NCBI GenBank assembly: GCA_900541065.1
Contig: UQIE01000012.1
Coordinates: 1-64,000, forward strand
Direction of reading: 5' to 3'
Source: an uncultured Collinsella sp.
GTDB taxonomy: Bacteria > Actinomycetota > Coriobacteriia > Coriobacteriales > Coriobacteriaceae
Length of the DNA stretch: 64,000 bases
Part shown: positions 50,840 to 59,996 of the stretch, piece after piece
Numbering within the stretch: the stretch's first letter is position 1
How the letters are laid out: each line of letters opens with the position of its first letter
Position numbers and translations under genes: made by a program
The notes under the pieces: model-generated
What the model was told of the DNA's origin: nothing
Database searches by the model: none
The model's input: only the letters and a program-made list of their open reading frames with translations

Positions 50840-51616
50840 CTAGCAGCTCACCTGGCAGGGAATGCCGAGGGCGCGCACGCGCGCGGCGATGGCGTCGAGG
50901 GCCTCGGGCGCTGCTTTGGCAAGGCCGGCGACCGGCGTCTCGCGAGCCACCGTGTAGATGGTCGCTTCTTGTGGGCGAATGCGCTCAAGTGCCGCGAGCC
51001 AGGGGGCAACGTACTCCTCGCCGGTGTTATCGAGAGACTTGCCCCGGTACTCACCGCTCAAAAACATCGTCTGGATAATAACGTGACCGTCAAAGCTTGC
51101 GAACGTCTCGATCTGGTGCTCGACGTCGTAGGGGCCAACAGGCTGGTCGAGCAGCTGGATAAACGCCGGGTCGACCGTATCGAGCTTGAGGATGTTGTCG
51201 TCGACCATCATGAGCGCATTGTGTACCTCGGGGCGGTCGGCGCGCGTGCCGTTGGAGAGCACGGCAATCTTGGAGTTTGGGGCCAGCTGGTCGCGAAGCG
51301 CGACGGCACCGGCGATGGCCTGCGGAAACTCCGGTGCGACGGTGGGCTCGCCGTTGCCTGCGAAGGTGATCACATCGGGGAGCTCGCCCTCGGCTGCCAT
51401 ATCGCGCAGCTTTGCCTCGAGCGCGTCGAGTACCACGGCAGCTGTGTTGTACGGCTCGTGACAGGGGCGCTCGGCGTTGAGGCCGTTTTCGCAGTAAATG
51501 CAGTCGAACGTGCAGATTTTGCCGCTGGCCGGCATCATGTTGACGCCGAGCGAGAGACCAAGGCGACGGCTGCGAACGGGCCCAAAGATGGGGCTGGCAT
51601 TCAAAAACGTAGACAT
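50840..51616 (-). CDS. Radical SAM protein
   Basis: A 258-residue enzyme with an iron-sulfur/SAM motif CTFDCIYCENG (CxxxCxxC). It is preceded by SPIFGPVRSRRLGLSLGVNM, typical of a subgroup of small radical SAM proteins of unassigned function (related to the wyosine-type or YfkA-like oxidoreductases). GNGEPTVAPEF and LSNGTRADRP match the SAM-binding strands. I chose ATG 51616 because GAGGAG lies nine bases upstream; ATG 51622 is also possible. The reaction and substrate are unknown. It is monocistronic between map and a divergent hydrolase gene. Confidence 0.82.
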   Translation of the reverse strand: MSTFLNASPIFGPVRSRRLGLSLGVNMMPASGKICTFDCIYCENGLNAERPCHEPYNTAAVVLDALEAKLRDMAAEGELPDVITFAGNGEPTVAPEFPQAIAGAVALRDQLAPNSKIAVLSNGTRADRPEVHNALMMVDDNILKLDTVDPAFIQLLDQPVGPYDVEHQIETFASFDGHVIIQTMFLSGEYRGKSLDNTGEEYVAPWLAALERIRPQEATIYTVARETPVAGLAKAAPEALDAIAARVRALGIPCQVSC

Positions 51617-51841
51617 AGGCATATGCTCCTCAAGACAATTGTGCCTAAGCATAGCATCGGCTCCAAAGCAGGGTGCGGGCTCTTGCTTTACAAGTTTCGT
51701 TTTTTCACGTCGCTCATTATGCCGTGTCATGAAAAGCCTCGGGTCGGGTAAAGTTAATCTGTTAACAAGGCGTAAAGAAATGCGGGTCTATCCAGCCGTA
51801 CTGACGCGCAACTGGATGGGCGTTGATGATGGGGGCACAAC

Positions 51842-52639
51842 ATGGATTTTACGGTCGAGAATGCGGGCACCACGATTGCCTGTCGCGAATATGCCGGCCC
51901 GGATGTGTCGCCTGATACTCCTGCCTTGGTGTGCGTGCACGGCGCTTGTGTCGACGGCACATTTTTCGACGGCATTGCATGTGAGCTCAGTCACAACTAC
52001 CGCGTAATTGCCTACGACCGCCGCGGCTGTGGCGGCAGCAGCGAAGCGGCAGACGGCAGCTATGATCTTGCCGCTCAGGCCGCCGACCTGCAGGCCGTGA
52101 TCGAACACGTTGGCGCTCCGACAAATGTGCTTGCGCACAGCGCCGGTACGTTGGTGGCGCTGGAGCTTCTTCGCATCGAACCCCATCTCGTCGCCCGTGC
52201 GATTCTGCATGAGCCGGCTGTGTCGGCCGAAGGCGTCGGCATGGGCGCGGCTCCGATTTTGCTCGATATGATTGCGGCTGGAAAGGTTTCAAGGGCGCTT
52301 CGGCTTTTCTTGGGAGCTCTCGGCGACTTGGACCCCGAGGCTCCTGGGACGACCGAAGCGGAAGCCAAGCATGCCCTGCGCAATGGTCGTTGCTTTATGG
52401 CCAATGAATACGGAACAAATATGACATATGCTCCCGACTGGGAGCGCGCCCGAGAATCAAAGGCGGTGTCGGCTGTGTTTTTGGGCGAGCTTTCGGTCGG
52501 TACACCCCGCGAGGCGGGCACGAGGATGGCGGCTGAGCTTTTGGGCTGTCCACTCGTAATGGTTCCCGGCGCGCACAACGGCCTGCGCGATCGCCCGACA
52601 GCGGCTGCCCAGACTGTCCGTGGCATCCTGGGGTTCTAG
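51842..52639 (+). CDS. Alpha/beta hydrolase
   Basis: A 265-residue alpha/beta-fold hydrolase. The oxyanion motif is CVHGACVDGTFFDG, the nucleophile elbow is VLAHSAGTLVAL with Ser100, a typical GRS-like strand reads YDRRGCGGSSEA, and the catalytic His is in VPGAHNGLRDRP near residue 245. No signal peptide is present, so it is cytoplasmic. GGGGGC lies before ATG 51842. The gene is divergent from the radical SAM gene. Substrate class (ester, lactone or other) cannot be told. Confidence 0.85.
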   Translation: MDFTVENAGTTIACREYAGPDVSPDTPALVCVHGACVDGTFFDGIACELSHNYRVIAYDRRGCGGSSEAADGSYDLAAQAADLQAVIEHVGAPTNVLAHSAGTLVALELLRIEPHLVARAILHEPAVSAEGVGMGAAPILLDMIAAGKVSRALRLFLGALGDLDPEAPGTTEAEAKHALRNGRCFMANEYGTNMTYAPDWERARESKAVSAVFLGELSVGTPREAGTRMAAELLGCPLVMVPGAHNGLRDRPTAAAQTVRGILGF

Positions 52640-52851
52640 CAGCTGCAAAAAAACAAAACAGCCTTCACTCGCAAACGTTTCGGCCGTGTTAACAAATGTG
52701 CTCAAGACCTCACGTCTGCGGCTTCAATCGCGCCGTCTGCCAACTCATAAAAATGTAACAGCATTCACGTGCTTACCTGCATCGGCAAGGTGTTACCCTT
52801 GTAGCATTTGGAACCCACCGCTACCATGCGAAACTATCGAAAGGGCCCCAT

Positions 52852-54732
52852 ATGCTCAATAATCACGAGGTCAATCTAACCGACGAGGAGGCTGCCGCTG
52901 AGGTCGCCCGCGTCGCGAAGACCTACCCCGTGGTGCGTTTGCTGTCGGCCGATCAGATTAAGAGCGAGCCTAACTGCTTGCTCGCCGGCGATCGCTGCCC
53001 TTGTCTGCGTCAGTCGAGTCTTGAGGCCTTGGCAGATTCGGGTGAGGTGTCGGAGCAACTGCTCAACGATGGTGTTGAGTACCGCGCCCGTCTGCGCCCT
53101 CTAAAGGTCGAGGGCGAGCCTCATGTCTTGCTGATGGTGCGTCCGATCGATGGGCAAGAGGCTGCAGAAGAGGACCTTGTCTACACCGACGTGCTGACGA
53201 GTGTGCGCAATCGTCGATATTACGAGGAAAGGCTCCGTAGCGCCCGCATGAATGCCGGCGTTGCGATGATCGACCTTGATGATTTTAGGGTCTTCAACGA
53301 TACGTGTGGCCGTCATGCCGGTGACCTTGCGCTCGGTGCTGTGGCGACAGCCATACGCAGCGGAATTCGTTCGACTGACGAGCTTGTGCGCTATGGCTGC
53401 GACAAGTTTGTGGTCGTCATGCCCAATATTCCCTCCGATGACTTCACCCGTCGCCTGCATCAGGTGTCCGATGCCGTTCGTTCCACGATTGTTCCGGGCC
53501 ATGAGTACGTGAGCTTGACGGCATGTGTTGGTGGCGTTCGCATTCATGGCGAGACGGTCGATGAGGGCGTTGGCCGCGCTGTCCAGTTATTGAGCCGCGC
53601 TAAGGCAAAAGCCGGTACGGTCGTGACCGATGCCGATTCCATCGAGGCCTTCCAAAGCGAAAAGCCTTTGGTGCTTATTGTTGATGACTCCGAGATGAAC
53701 CGAGCCATTCTCAACGAGATGCTCAAGGACGAGTATTGCATCCTGGAGGCCGACAACGGTCGTACGGCGCTCGACATGGTCGACCGCTATGGCGATGAGT
53801 TGTCGCTCGTGCTGCTGGATATTGTCATGCCGGGCATAAGCGGCTTTGAGGTGCTGGCCGATCTGTCGCGCCGATCGGGTATCGACAATCTGCCTTTTAT
53901 CATGATTTCGAGCGAAGATTCCGATGATATGGTTCTGCGCGCGTACGAGCTGGGCGCCTCGGACTATATCAACCGCCCGTTTGACTCCCGTGTCGTGCGC
54001 CGCCGTGTAAGCAACACCATCCGCCTATACGCCAAACAGCGCCGCCTGACGAGCCTGCTGTCCCAGCAGTACAACGAGCGCGTCAAGAACAGTCGCATGC
54101 TCATCGACATCATGGCCGGCGTCATGGAGCTTCGCAACGGCGAGAGCGGCAGACACGTTACGAACATCGAGAAGCTGACCGAGCTGTTGCTTGGCTGTCT
54201 GGTCCAGCGTAGCGACACCATCTCCCTCGACAATGAGGAACGCTCTACGATTGCCCTGGCTTCGGCGCTGCACGATATCGGCAAGATGTCGATTGACGAT
54301 GCGATTCTCAACAAACCCGGGCGCCTTACGCCCGAGGAGTTCGAGATTATGAAGACGCATACCACGATGGGCGCCGACATGTTGCTTGAGCTGGGCCGCC
54401 ATCACGTCGGCAATGCGCTTATGGAATATGCGTACCAGATTGCGCGTTGGCATCACGAGCGCTGGGACGGCAAGGGCTATCCCGATGGCCTTAAAGGCAA
54501 CGAGATTCCCATTGCCGCGCAGGTGGTCTCGGTGGCCGACGTGTATGATGCGCTGACGAGCGTGCGCGTGTACAAGGACGCTATCCCGCACAAGGAGGCG
54601 ATCCAGATGATCCTGGACGGTAAGTGCGGCACCTTTAACCCGCTGTTGCTCGAATGCCTGCTCGAGGTGCAAGACCGTATTGCCGAGACGTTGGCACGCC
54701 CCGCCGACGTCGTTGCGTTTCCCACGATTTAG
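52852..54732 (+). CDS. Degenerate GGDEF / receiver / HD-GYP signalling protein
   Basis: A 626-residue cytoplasmic protein. After about 110 N-terminal residues comes a GGDEF-type domain (112-245): DVLTSVRNRRYYEERL, MIDLDDFRVFNDTCGRHAGD. Its active-site motif is GCDKF (182-186) instead of GGDEF, so cyclase activity is unlikely. A receiver domain follows (270-385): LIVDDSE and phospho-acceptor Asp323 in LLDIVMPG. The C terminus is an HD-GYP domain (410-600) with His474-Asp475 (LHDIGKM) and HHERWDGKGYPDGL, the intact metal and GYP signature of cyclic-di-GMP (or cGAMP) phosphodiesterases. A small Hpt gene follows 23 bp downstream, a plausible phosphate source for Asp323. Confidence 0.88.
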   Translation: MLNNHEVNLTDEEAAAEVARVAKTYPVVRLLSADQIKSEPNCLLAGDRCPCLRQSSLEALADSGEVSEQLLNDGVEYRARLRPLKVEGEPHVLLMVRPIDGQEAAEEDLVYTDVLTSVRNRRYYEERLRSARMNAGVAMIDLDDFRVFNDTCGRHAGDLALGAVATAIRSGIRSTDELVRYGCDKFVVVMPNIPSDDFTRRLHQVSDAVRSTIVPGHEYVSLTACVGGVRIHGETVDEGVGRAVQLLSRAKAKAGTVVTDADSIEAFQSEKPLVLIVDDSEMNRAILNEMLKDEYCILEADNGRTALDMVDRYGDELSLVLLDIVMPGISGFEVLADLSRRSGIDNLPFIMISSEDSDDMVLRAYELGASDYINRPFDSRVVRRRVSNTIRLYAKQRRLTSLLSQQYNERVKNSRMLIDIMAGVMELRNGESGRHVTNIEKLTELLLGCLVQRSDTISLDNEERSTIALASALHDIGKMSIDDAILNKPGRLTPEEFEIMKTHTTMGADMLLELGRHHVGNALMEYAYQIARWHHERWDGKGYPDGLKGNEIPIAAQVVSVADVYDALTSVRVYKDAIPHKEAIQMILDGKCGTFNPLLLECLLEVQDRIAETLARPADVVAFPTI

Positions 54733-54755
54733 TTTGACCAAAGGAGTTTTAATCC

Positions 54756-55112
54756 ATGATTTCCATGCGTGAGGCGTATGAGAAGATCGGCGCTAATTAT
54801 GATGACGCGTGCGCTCGGCTGATGGGCGGGGAAATGCTTGCCCGCTTTGCCCTCAAGTTTTTGGATGACGAGAGTATGGACAAGCTGGAGGCCGCCATGG
54901 CGGCGGGAGACGCCGAAGGTGCGTTTATGGCAGCGCACACGCTCAAGGGCGTGAGCCAGAACCTGGGATTCGATAATCTGTACGAGCCGGCGGTCGTGGT
55001 GACCGAGGCGCTGCGCGGCGCCGATACCGTTGACGGCGCCCGCGAGGGGATGCATGCGCTGCAGCAGCAATATGCGGCAACGATGTCAGCCCTGCGCGAG
55101 GCGGCTGAATAA
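54756..55112 (+). CDS. Hpt domain phosphotransfer protein
   Basis: A 118-residue single-domain phosphotransfer protein. The phosphorylated histidine is His61 in AAHTLKGVSQNLGFDNL, the invariant Hpt signature, in a four-helix bundle (ARFALKFLDDESMDKLEAAM before it). It has no kinase domain, so it must receive phosphate from, or pass it to, other proteins; the receiver domain of the gene 23 bp upstream is the obvious partner. ATG 54756 follows AAAGGAG. No histidine kinase gene lies in the window. Confidence 0.9.
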   Translation: MISMREAYEKIGANYDDACARLMGGEMLARFALKFLDDESMDKLEAAMAAGDAEGAFMAAHTLKGVSQNLGFDNLYEPAVVVTEALRGADTVDGAREGMHALQQQYAATMSALREAAE

Positions 55113-55155
55113 GAGCTTGCGAGCCTTGGGCTGCTTGCCGGCCACATATAGGTGA

Positions 55156-55196
55156 AAGGGTGCCCCGCCGGACCATGTGGCCGGCGGGGCACCCTT
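55156..55196. terminator. Bidirectional terminator between the Hpt gene and the amino acid operon
   Basis: AAGGGTGCCCCGCCGG and its complement pair around nine bases, a very strong stem between two convergent transcription units. T-rich bases flank both sides. Confidence 0.75.
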
Positions 55197-55217
55197 ATCT
55201 GTTTTGTGGTTCGCGTG

Positions 55218-56027
55218 CTAGCGGGCCTGCTTGACCTTGGCTGCCGCCTCGACAAACGACTTCCAGAGGTTAAAGTCGGTTTCGAGCGTCTGCCAGGTGT
55301 ACTCGGGATGCCATTGCACGCCCAGGCAGAAGGGTTGGCCTTCGACTTCGATGCACTCGGGCACGCCATCGGTTGCCTTGGCGACCAAGCGCGTGCTTTT
55401 ACCCAGACGATCGATGCAGCAGTGGTGTGCGGAGTTGGTCTGGATAAGCCTGTGCCCGCCAAGCGCGCGCTCCAGCAACGAGCCCGGCACGACCTCGACG
55501 GGATGCACGGGGTCGTTGAGCACGTGGGTATGGCGCCACTGCGTGCGGCCCTCGCGCGCGCCCAGGCTTGGCACGTCCATGCACAGGGTGCCGCCGGTGG
55601 CGACATTGAGCAACTGCGTGCCGCGGCAGGTGGTAAAGAGCGGCTTTTTGGCGCGGAGCACCTCGCCGACCAGCTTAAACTCAAAGCTATCGCGGATCTC
55701 GCAGCAGAGGGTGGGGTCGTAGGGTCGATCATCGCCCCAACGTTTGGGATTGACATCGGGGCCGCCGGGAATGGCGATGCCGTCGGCGATATCGACGTAA
55801 TGACGGATGACCTCAATGTCCTCGGTGATGGACATCTGCAGCGGCAGGCCGCCGGCGGCAAGGATGGCATCGACAAAGACGCTCGCAATCTCCTCGTTGG
55901 GGGAGAGCGTCTCGCTCAAATAGGGTTTCGCTTCTTCCCAGCGTGGTGCGACCAGGATGAGCGGACGGTCGGCGGGATCGACGTCGACGTGCGGAGTGTA
56001 GGACGATGAGGTGCGGGTTCCGATCAT
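55218..56027 (-). CDS. Gamma-glutamyl-gamma-aminobutyrate hydrolase family protein (class I glutamine amidotransferase-like)
   Basis: A 269-residue class I amidotransferase-like hydrolase of the PuuD family, which cleaves gamma-glutamyl amides. The nucleophile is Cys134 in PLFTTCRGTQLLNVATGG, and the catalytic His-x-Glu is in LGVQWHPEYTWQ. GIAIPGGPDVNPKRWGDD is the usual strand before. It is the last gene of a minus-strand cluster with a polar amino acid ABC transporter; the gap is 87 bp. Import of a gamma-glutamyl compound (or glutamine) followed by hydrolysis is a reasonable inference from this order. Confidence 0.85.
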   Translation of the reverse strand: MIGTRTSSSYTPHVDVDPADRPLILVAPRWEEAKPYLSETLSPNEEIASVFVDAILAAGGLPLQMSITEDIEVIRHYVDIADGIAIPGGPDVNPKRWGDDRPYDPTLCCEIRDSFEFKLVGEVLRAKKPLFTTCRGTQLLNVATGGTLCMDVPSLGAREGRTQWRHTHVLNDPVHPVEVVPGSLLERALGGHRLIQTNSAHHCCIDRLGKSTRLVAKATDGVPECIEVEGQPFCLGVQWHPEYTWQTLETDFNLWKSFVEAAAKVKQAR

Positions 56028-56114
56028 GGGCGTAGCTTTCGAATCCGGGTGGACATGGCACAGGGGTGGCGCGGAGCAAACGTTACTGATGAATTTGCCC
56101 GCGTGGCAATTGGG

Positions 56115-56879
<765 letters not shown>

Positions 56880-56915
56880 GGTGCTCGGCTCCTTATGACT
56901 CGAAATGGTAAAGCG

Positions 56916-57749
56916 TTAGCGGATGATGGTCGCGCCGGTCTTGTGCGAAACGTAGACAGCGGCCTTGTTGATCGCGACGTTGATGAGGATGTAGATGACC
57001 GCGATAACCAGGTAGACCGACACGAGGGCGTCGTAGTTGGTAATGAGCACGCGGGCATTTTGCATCAGGTCGGGATAGCTCACCACATAGGCGACGGTGG
57101 TGTCTTTGACTACGACCACAAGCTGTGAAATCAAGGACGGAATGATAAACCGAATAGCCTGCGGCAACACGATTTTAAAGGTGATTTTGGCCTTGGAGAG
57201 ACCGAGCGCCTGGGCCGCCTCGACCTGCCCGCGCGGCACGGCGTTGACGCCGGCGCGGAAGATCTCGGCGAGTACGCCGGCTGCAGCGAGTGCGACGGGG
57301 AGCGTGAGCATCCAAAACGACGGCAGCGCGATCTTGTACTGGGGCAGCACCAAAAAGAAGAAGTAGATGAACAGCAGGCTCGGCACGCCGCGGAAGAAAT
57401 CGGTGAGCACACGGCAGACCAGTTGCAGTGGCTTAATGTCGCTGGTGCGGCCGAGCATAAGGGCTAAGCCCAGTACCAGCGCAATGACACCGGCGGTGAG
57501 TGCGACTTTAACGGTGCCCTCAAAGCCGGCAAGCAGGAACTTCCAGGTGGTGAGGTGCGTAAAGAAATACCAATAGTGGACCGAAAGCTGGCCGGTCACA
57601 TAAAAGCGCTGCAGTACCAGGACGACGAGTGTGGCGACGGCAACAAGCGAGATGGCGGTGCCGATGCGAATCTTGGCGCGCATCTTGGGGCCGGGAGCCT
57701 CGTAGAGCGCATCGCGCATGGTGAGCGCAGGGGAGGAGTGCTTGCTCAT
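56916..57749 (-). CDS. Amino acid ABC transporter permease
   Basis: A 277-residue inner-membrane permease of the HisM/GlnP type, with five to six helices and the EAA-type loop EAAQALGLSKAKITFKIVLP that contacts the ATPase. It starts after an N-terminal cytoplasmic segment of about 30 residues. It overlaps the preceding permease gene by four bases (ATGA), so translation is coupled. The second permease, only 219 residues, makes a heterodimeric membrane unit with it. Confidence 0.92.
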   Translation of the reverse strand: MSKHSSPALTMRDALYEAPGPKMRAKIRIGTAISLVAVATLVVLVLQRFYVTGQLSVHYWYFFTHLTTWKFLLAGFEGTVKVALTAGVIALVLGLALMLGRTSDIKPLQLVCRVLTDFFRGVPSLLFIYFFFLVLPQYKIALPSFWMLTLPVALAAAGVLAEIFRAGVNAVPRGQVEAAQALGLSKAKITFKIVLPQAIRFIIPSLISQLVVVVKDTTVAYVVSYPDLMQNARVLITNYDALVSVYLVIAVIYILINVAINKAAVYVSHKTGATIIR

Positions 57750-58405
57750 CGGAGGATCCTCACCTTCTTGTCGATGTAGTTGCCAATGTGGCTCACCACA
57801 AAGGCCGTGCCCAGGTAGCCGAGCGCCGAGATAAAGAACGCGGCGACGCCGCCGAGCGAGCGGGTATTGATGTAGCTCACCACGCCGGTGAGCTCTTGCG
57901 GTTTAAGCGGCACCTGACTGCCGAGCGCGGTGGTGAGCATGACGGCGATAAAGAGGTTCGTCATGGGCAATACGCTTGAGCGCAGCGCCTGCGGAATCAC
58001 GATCTTGGCGAGGATACGGCTGAAGCTCATGCCGAGCGAGCGGGCGGCTTCGACCTGGCCGACGCCGACGGTGTTGATGCCGCTCATAAAGTTCTCGGAG
58101 CCAAAGGCCGAGCCCAAAAGGACCGTAGCGACGATAACGCAGGTGCGATAGGGCAGGACGACCTTGAGCGGCGGCAGCGCGTAGACGACGATGATGAGCA
58201 GCGCGATGCCGGGGATGTTACGGAAGACCTGGACATACAGGTCGCCAAAGACGCGCAGCGGCTTGAGCGGCGACACACGCATCACGGTGACGGCGACGGC
58301 CAGCACCATGGCGATGGCAAACGACTCAAGCGTCATGCCCCAGGTTGCTAGCAGCGCGTCGATATAGTTCTGGCCATAGAGCGACCAGAGTTCGGAGAGA
58401 CTCAT
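57746..58405 (-). CDS. Amino acid ABC transporter permease
   Basis: A 219-residue inner-membrane permease with about five helices. The coupling loop is EAARSLGMSFSRILAKIVIP. Like its partner it belongs to the HisM/GlnP family. GGAGGTCCGC lies upstream of ATG 58405. It is the second gene of the operon, following the substrate-binding lipoprotein gene after a 138-bp gap that contains a hairpin. Confidence 0.92.
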   Translation of the reverse strand: MSLSELWSLYGQNYIDALLATWGMTLESFAIAMVLAVAVTVMRVSPLKPLRVFGDLYVQVFRNIPGIALLIIVVYALPPLKVVLPYRTCVIVATVLLGSAFGSENFMSGINTVGVGQVEAARSLGMSFSRILAKIVIPQALRSSVLPMTNLFIAVMLTTALGSQVPLKPQELTGVVSYINTRSLGGVAAFFISALGYLGTAFVVSHIGNYIDKKVRILR

Positions 58406-58429
58406 GCGGACCTCCCGCCGATAAGGAAA

Positions 58430-58455
58430 GGGGCTCCCGTGTGTACGGAAGCCCC
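58430..58455 (-). promoter_or_regulatory. Intercistronic hairpin after the substrate-binding protein gene
   Basis: GGGGCTCCCGTGTGTACGGA, then AGCCCC, forms a stem with one bulge. Such hairpins after binding-protein genes often raise their mRNA level relative to the permeases. Here it lies between the binding protein gene and the first permease gene. Confidence 0.6.
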
Positions 58456-58543
58456 GACAACTCAGATTGGAAACAGTTTATCGCAATAAAGTGCATCGTG
58501 CGTTTCCATATGGTTTCGTTGCGGCCGTTACCAGGCTCGCTGC

Positions 58544-59539
58544 CTAGGCGCCGATCTCGGGCAGCTCGGGAACATTGGTGTCGCCCGTACGGTCGCCGAT
58601 GCAGATCTGCCACAGCTCGGTCCAGGTGCCGTCGTCCTCGATCTTCTTAAGGAAGTCGTTGACAAAGGCGACGCCGTCGGAATCGAGCGGCAGACCGATG
58701 CCATAGGGCTCCTTGCTGCCGAAGGGCTTGCCGGCGATCTTGTACTTACCGGGCTCGCGGACCAGGGCGCTCTGCTGCATGTTGTTATCGATGACGTAGG
58801 CGTCAACGCGGCCCTGCTGGAGTGCCTGGCGGGCCTCCTCGTCGGTCTTGAACTCCTGCTGGCTGGCCTTGGGGGCGAACTCCTCCAGGATGGCGGGGCC
58901 GTTGGAGCCGGACTGGACGGCGACGTTCTTGTCGGCCAGGTCGTCGACGCTCTTGATGTCGTCGTTATCGGCGAGCACCAGGATGGCCTGCTGCGTGTAG
59001 TAATAGGGACCGGCAAAGGAGACAAGCTTCTTGCGCTCGTCAGTGATGGTGTAGGTGGCAAAGACGGCGTCGACCTGGCCGTTCTGCAAGACGGACTCGC
59101 GCGTGTCCGAGGTCACCTGGGTGATCTCGACCTTGTTCTCGCCCAGGATGTAGTTGGACAGGAGCTGCGCGATACCGGCATCGAAGCCACGGGTCTGACC
59201 GTCCTTCTCGTTGAGGAGGGAGAAGAGCGTGGAAGTCTGAACGCCACCGATCTTAAAGACGCCGGCGTCCTTGACGGCCGTGGCCCAGGTGCTGGCGGCG
59301 ACGGCATCGTCATCGGCCTTGGGGCCGTTGTCGACGAGCTTGTCGAATGCCTTGGCGTCGAGCGTGGTGGAAGCCTCGGTATCCTCGGAGCTCTTGGAGG
59401 AACCGGCGGCGGAACCCTTGTCGGCCTCGGCGCTGGTGTCGGAGCAGCCGGCAAGACCAAGGCCGGCGACGGTTGCGAAGGTGGCGGCAACGAAGCCGCG
59501 GCGGTCGAGAACGACCTGCTGGGAGAGGTTCTTGCTCAT
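58544..59539 (-). CDS. Substrate-binding lipoprotein of the amino acid ABC transporter (Tat-type signal)
   Basis: A 331-residue extracytoplasmic binding protein, first gene of the operon. The signal sequence carries a twin-arginine pair at 13-14 (DRRGFVAATF) and a lipobox LAGC with Cys32, so it is likely a Tat-exported lipoprotein. A Ser/Glu-rich linker follows. The binding domain has AGPYYYTQQAILVLADNDDI and YGIGLPLDSDGVAFVND, typical of the polar amino acid (SBP_bac_3) family. ATG 59539 has AAAGGTGTT upstream. The most likely ligands are Glu, Gln or a gamma-glutamyl compound, but nothing proves this. Confidence 0.9.
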   Translation of the reverse strand: MSKNLSQQVVLDRRGFVAATFATVAGLGLAGCSDTSAEADKGSAAGSSKSSEDTEASTTLDAKAFDKLVDNGPKADDDAVAASTWATAVKDAGVFKIGGVQTSTLFSLLNEKDGQTRGFDAGIAQLLSNYILGENKVEITQVTSDTRESVLQNGQVDAVFATYTITDERKKLVSFAGPYYYTQQAILVLADNDDIKSVDDLADKNVAVQSGSNGPAILEEFAPKASQQEFKTDEEARQALQQGRVDAYVIDNNMQQSALVREPGKYKIAGKPFGSKEPYGIGLPLDSDGVAFVNDFLKKIEDDGTWTELWQICIGDRTGDTNVPELPEIGA

Positions 59540-59653
59540 GGTAGAACACCTTTCTCAATAAAATCCCTAGCGGTTGAGTAGAGTTATACCCTATCGCGCT
59601 CAAATGGGTCAACACGAAATAACTCAGAAACATACTTACCTTATGGGTAATTC

Positions 59654-59675
59654 TACCTACCAAAAAGGGACAGGC
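59654..59675 (+). repeat. Palindromic repeat family 1, truncated copy
   Basis: CTACCTACCAAAAAGGGACA matches the left arm and loop of the repeats at 49678 and 6459; the right arm is missing. It lies at the edge of the tandem palindrome region. Confidence 0.65.
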
Positions 59676-59720
59676 ACCTTTGTGGTGGTCCTGGCCGATG
59701 CGGTGGCATGCCTTGCTGCT

Positions 59721-59940
59721 TTGTCTCAATCTGTAACATCTGCAGCCGTTTTTGCCGAGCAACTGTTACAGATCGAGATTTGCTCTTCAGGGGAATTCGA
59801 ATGTCTCGATCTGTAACATCTGGACGGACAAAAGGTCTCTATCTGTTACAGATTGAGACAAACGTCGGGGACTAAGACGTCTTGTCTCGATCTGTAACAG
59901 TTAGACGGGAATTCGGGCCCTAGATGTTACAGATCGAGAT
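59721..59940. repeat. Three tandem palindromic units with TCTCGATCTGTAACA arms
   Basis: Units at about 59724-59778, 59802-59860 and 59882-59940 each consist of TCTCRATCTGTAACA, a 25-27-base unrelated loop and the complement TGTTACAGATYGAGA. Spacers of about 21-23 bases separate them, with a shared GGAATTCG. The 59540-59996 gap contains no gene. Unit size and loop length resemble the GTTGCGGTG inverted repeats, but the arm sequence is different. Confidence 0.8.
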
Positions 59941-59958
59941 AATTGAGTTGGGAAAATA

Positions 59959-59995
59959 AAAACCTCCGCAGGGATGCTTTCCTTGCGGAGGTTTT
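59959..59995. terminator. Intrinsic terminator of dxs
   Basis: AAAACCTCCGCA and TGCGGAGGTTTT form a 12-bp stem directly beyond the dxs stop (59997), with A/T tracts on both sides. Confidence 0.8.
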
Positions 59996-59996
59996 C

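Noticed and set aside
59721..59940. Possible CRISPR array
   Set aside because: The repeats are alternating inverted arms, not direct repeats with regular spacers, and no cas gene lies nearby.
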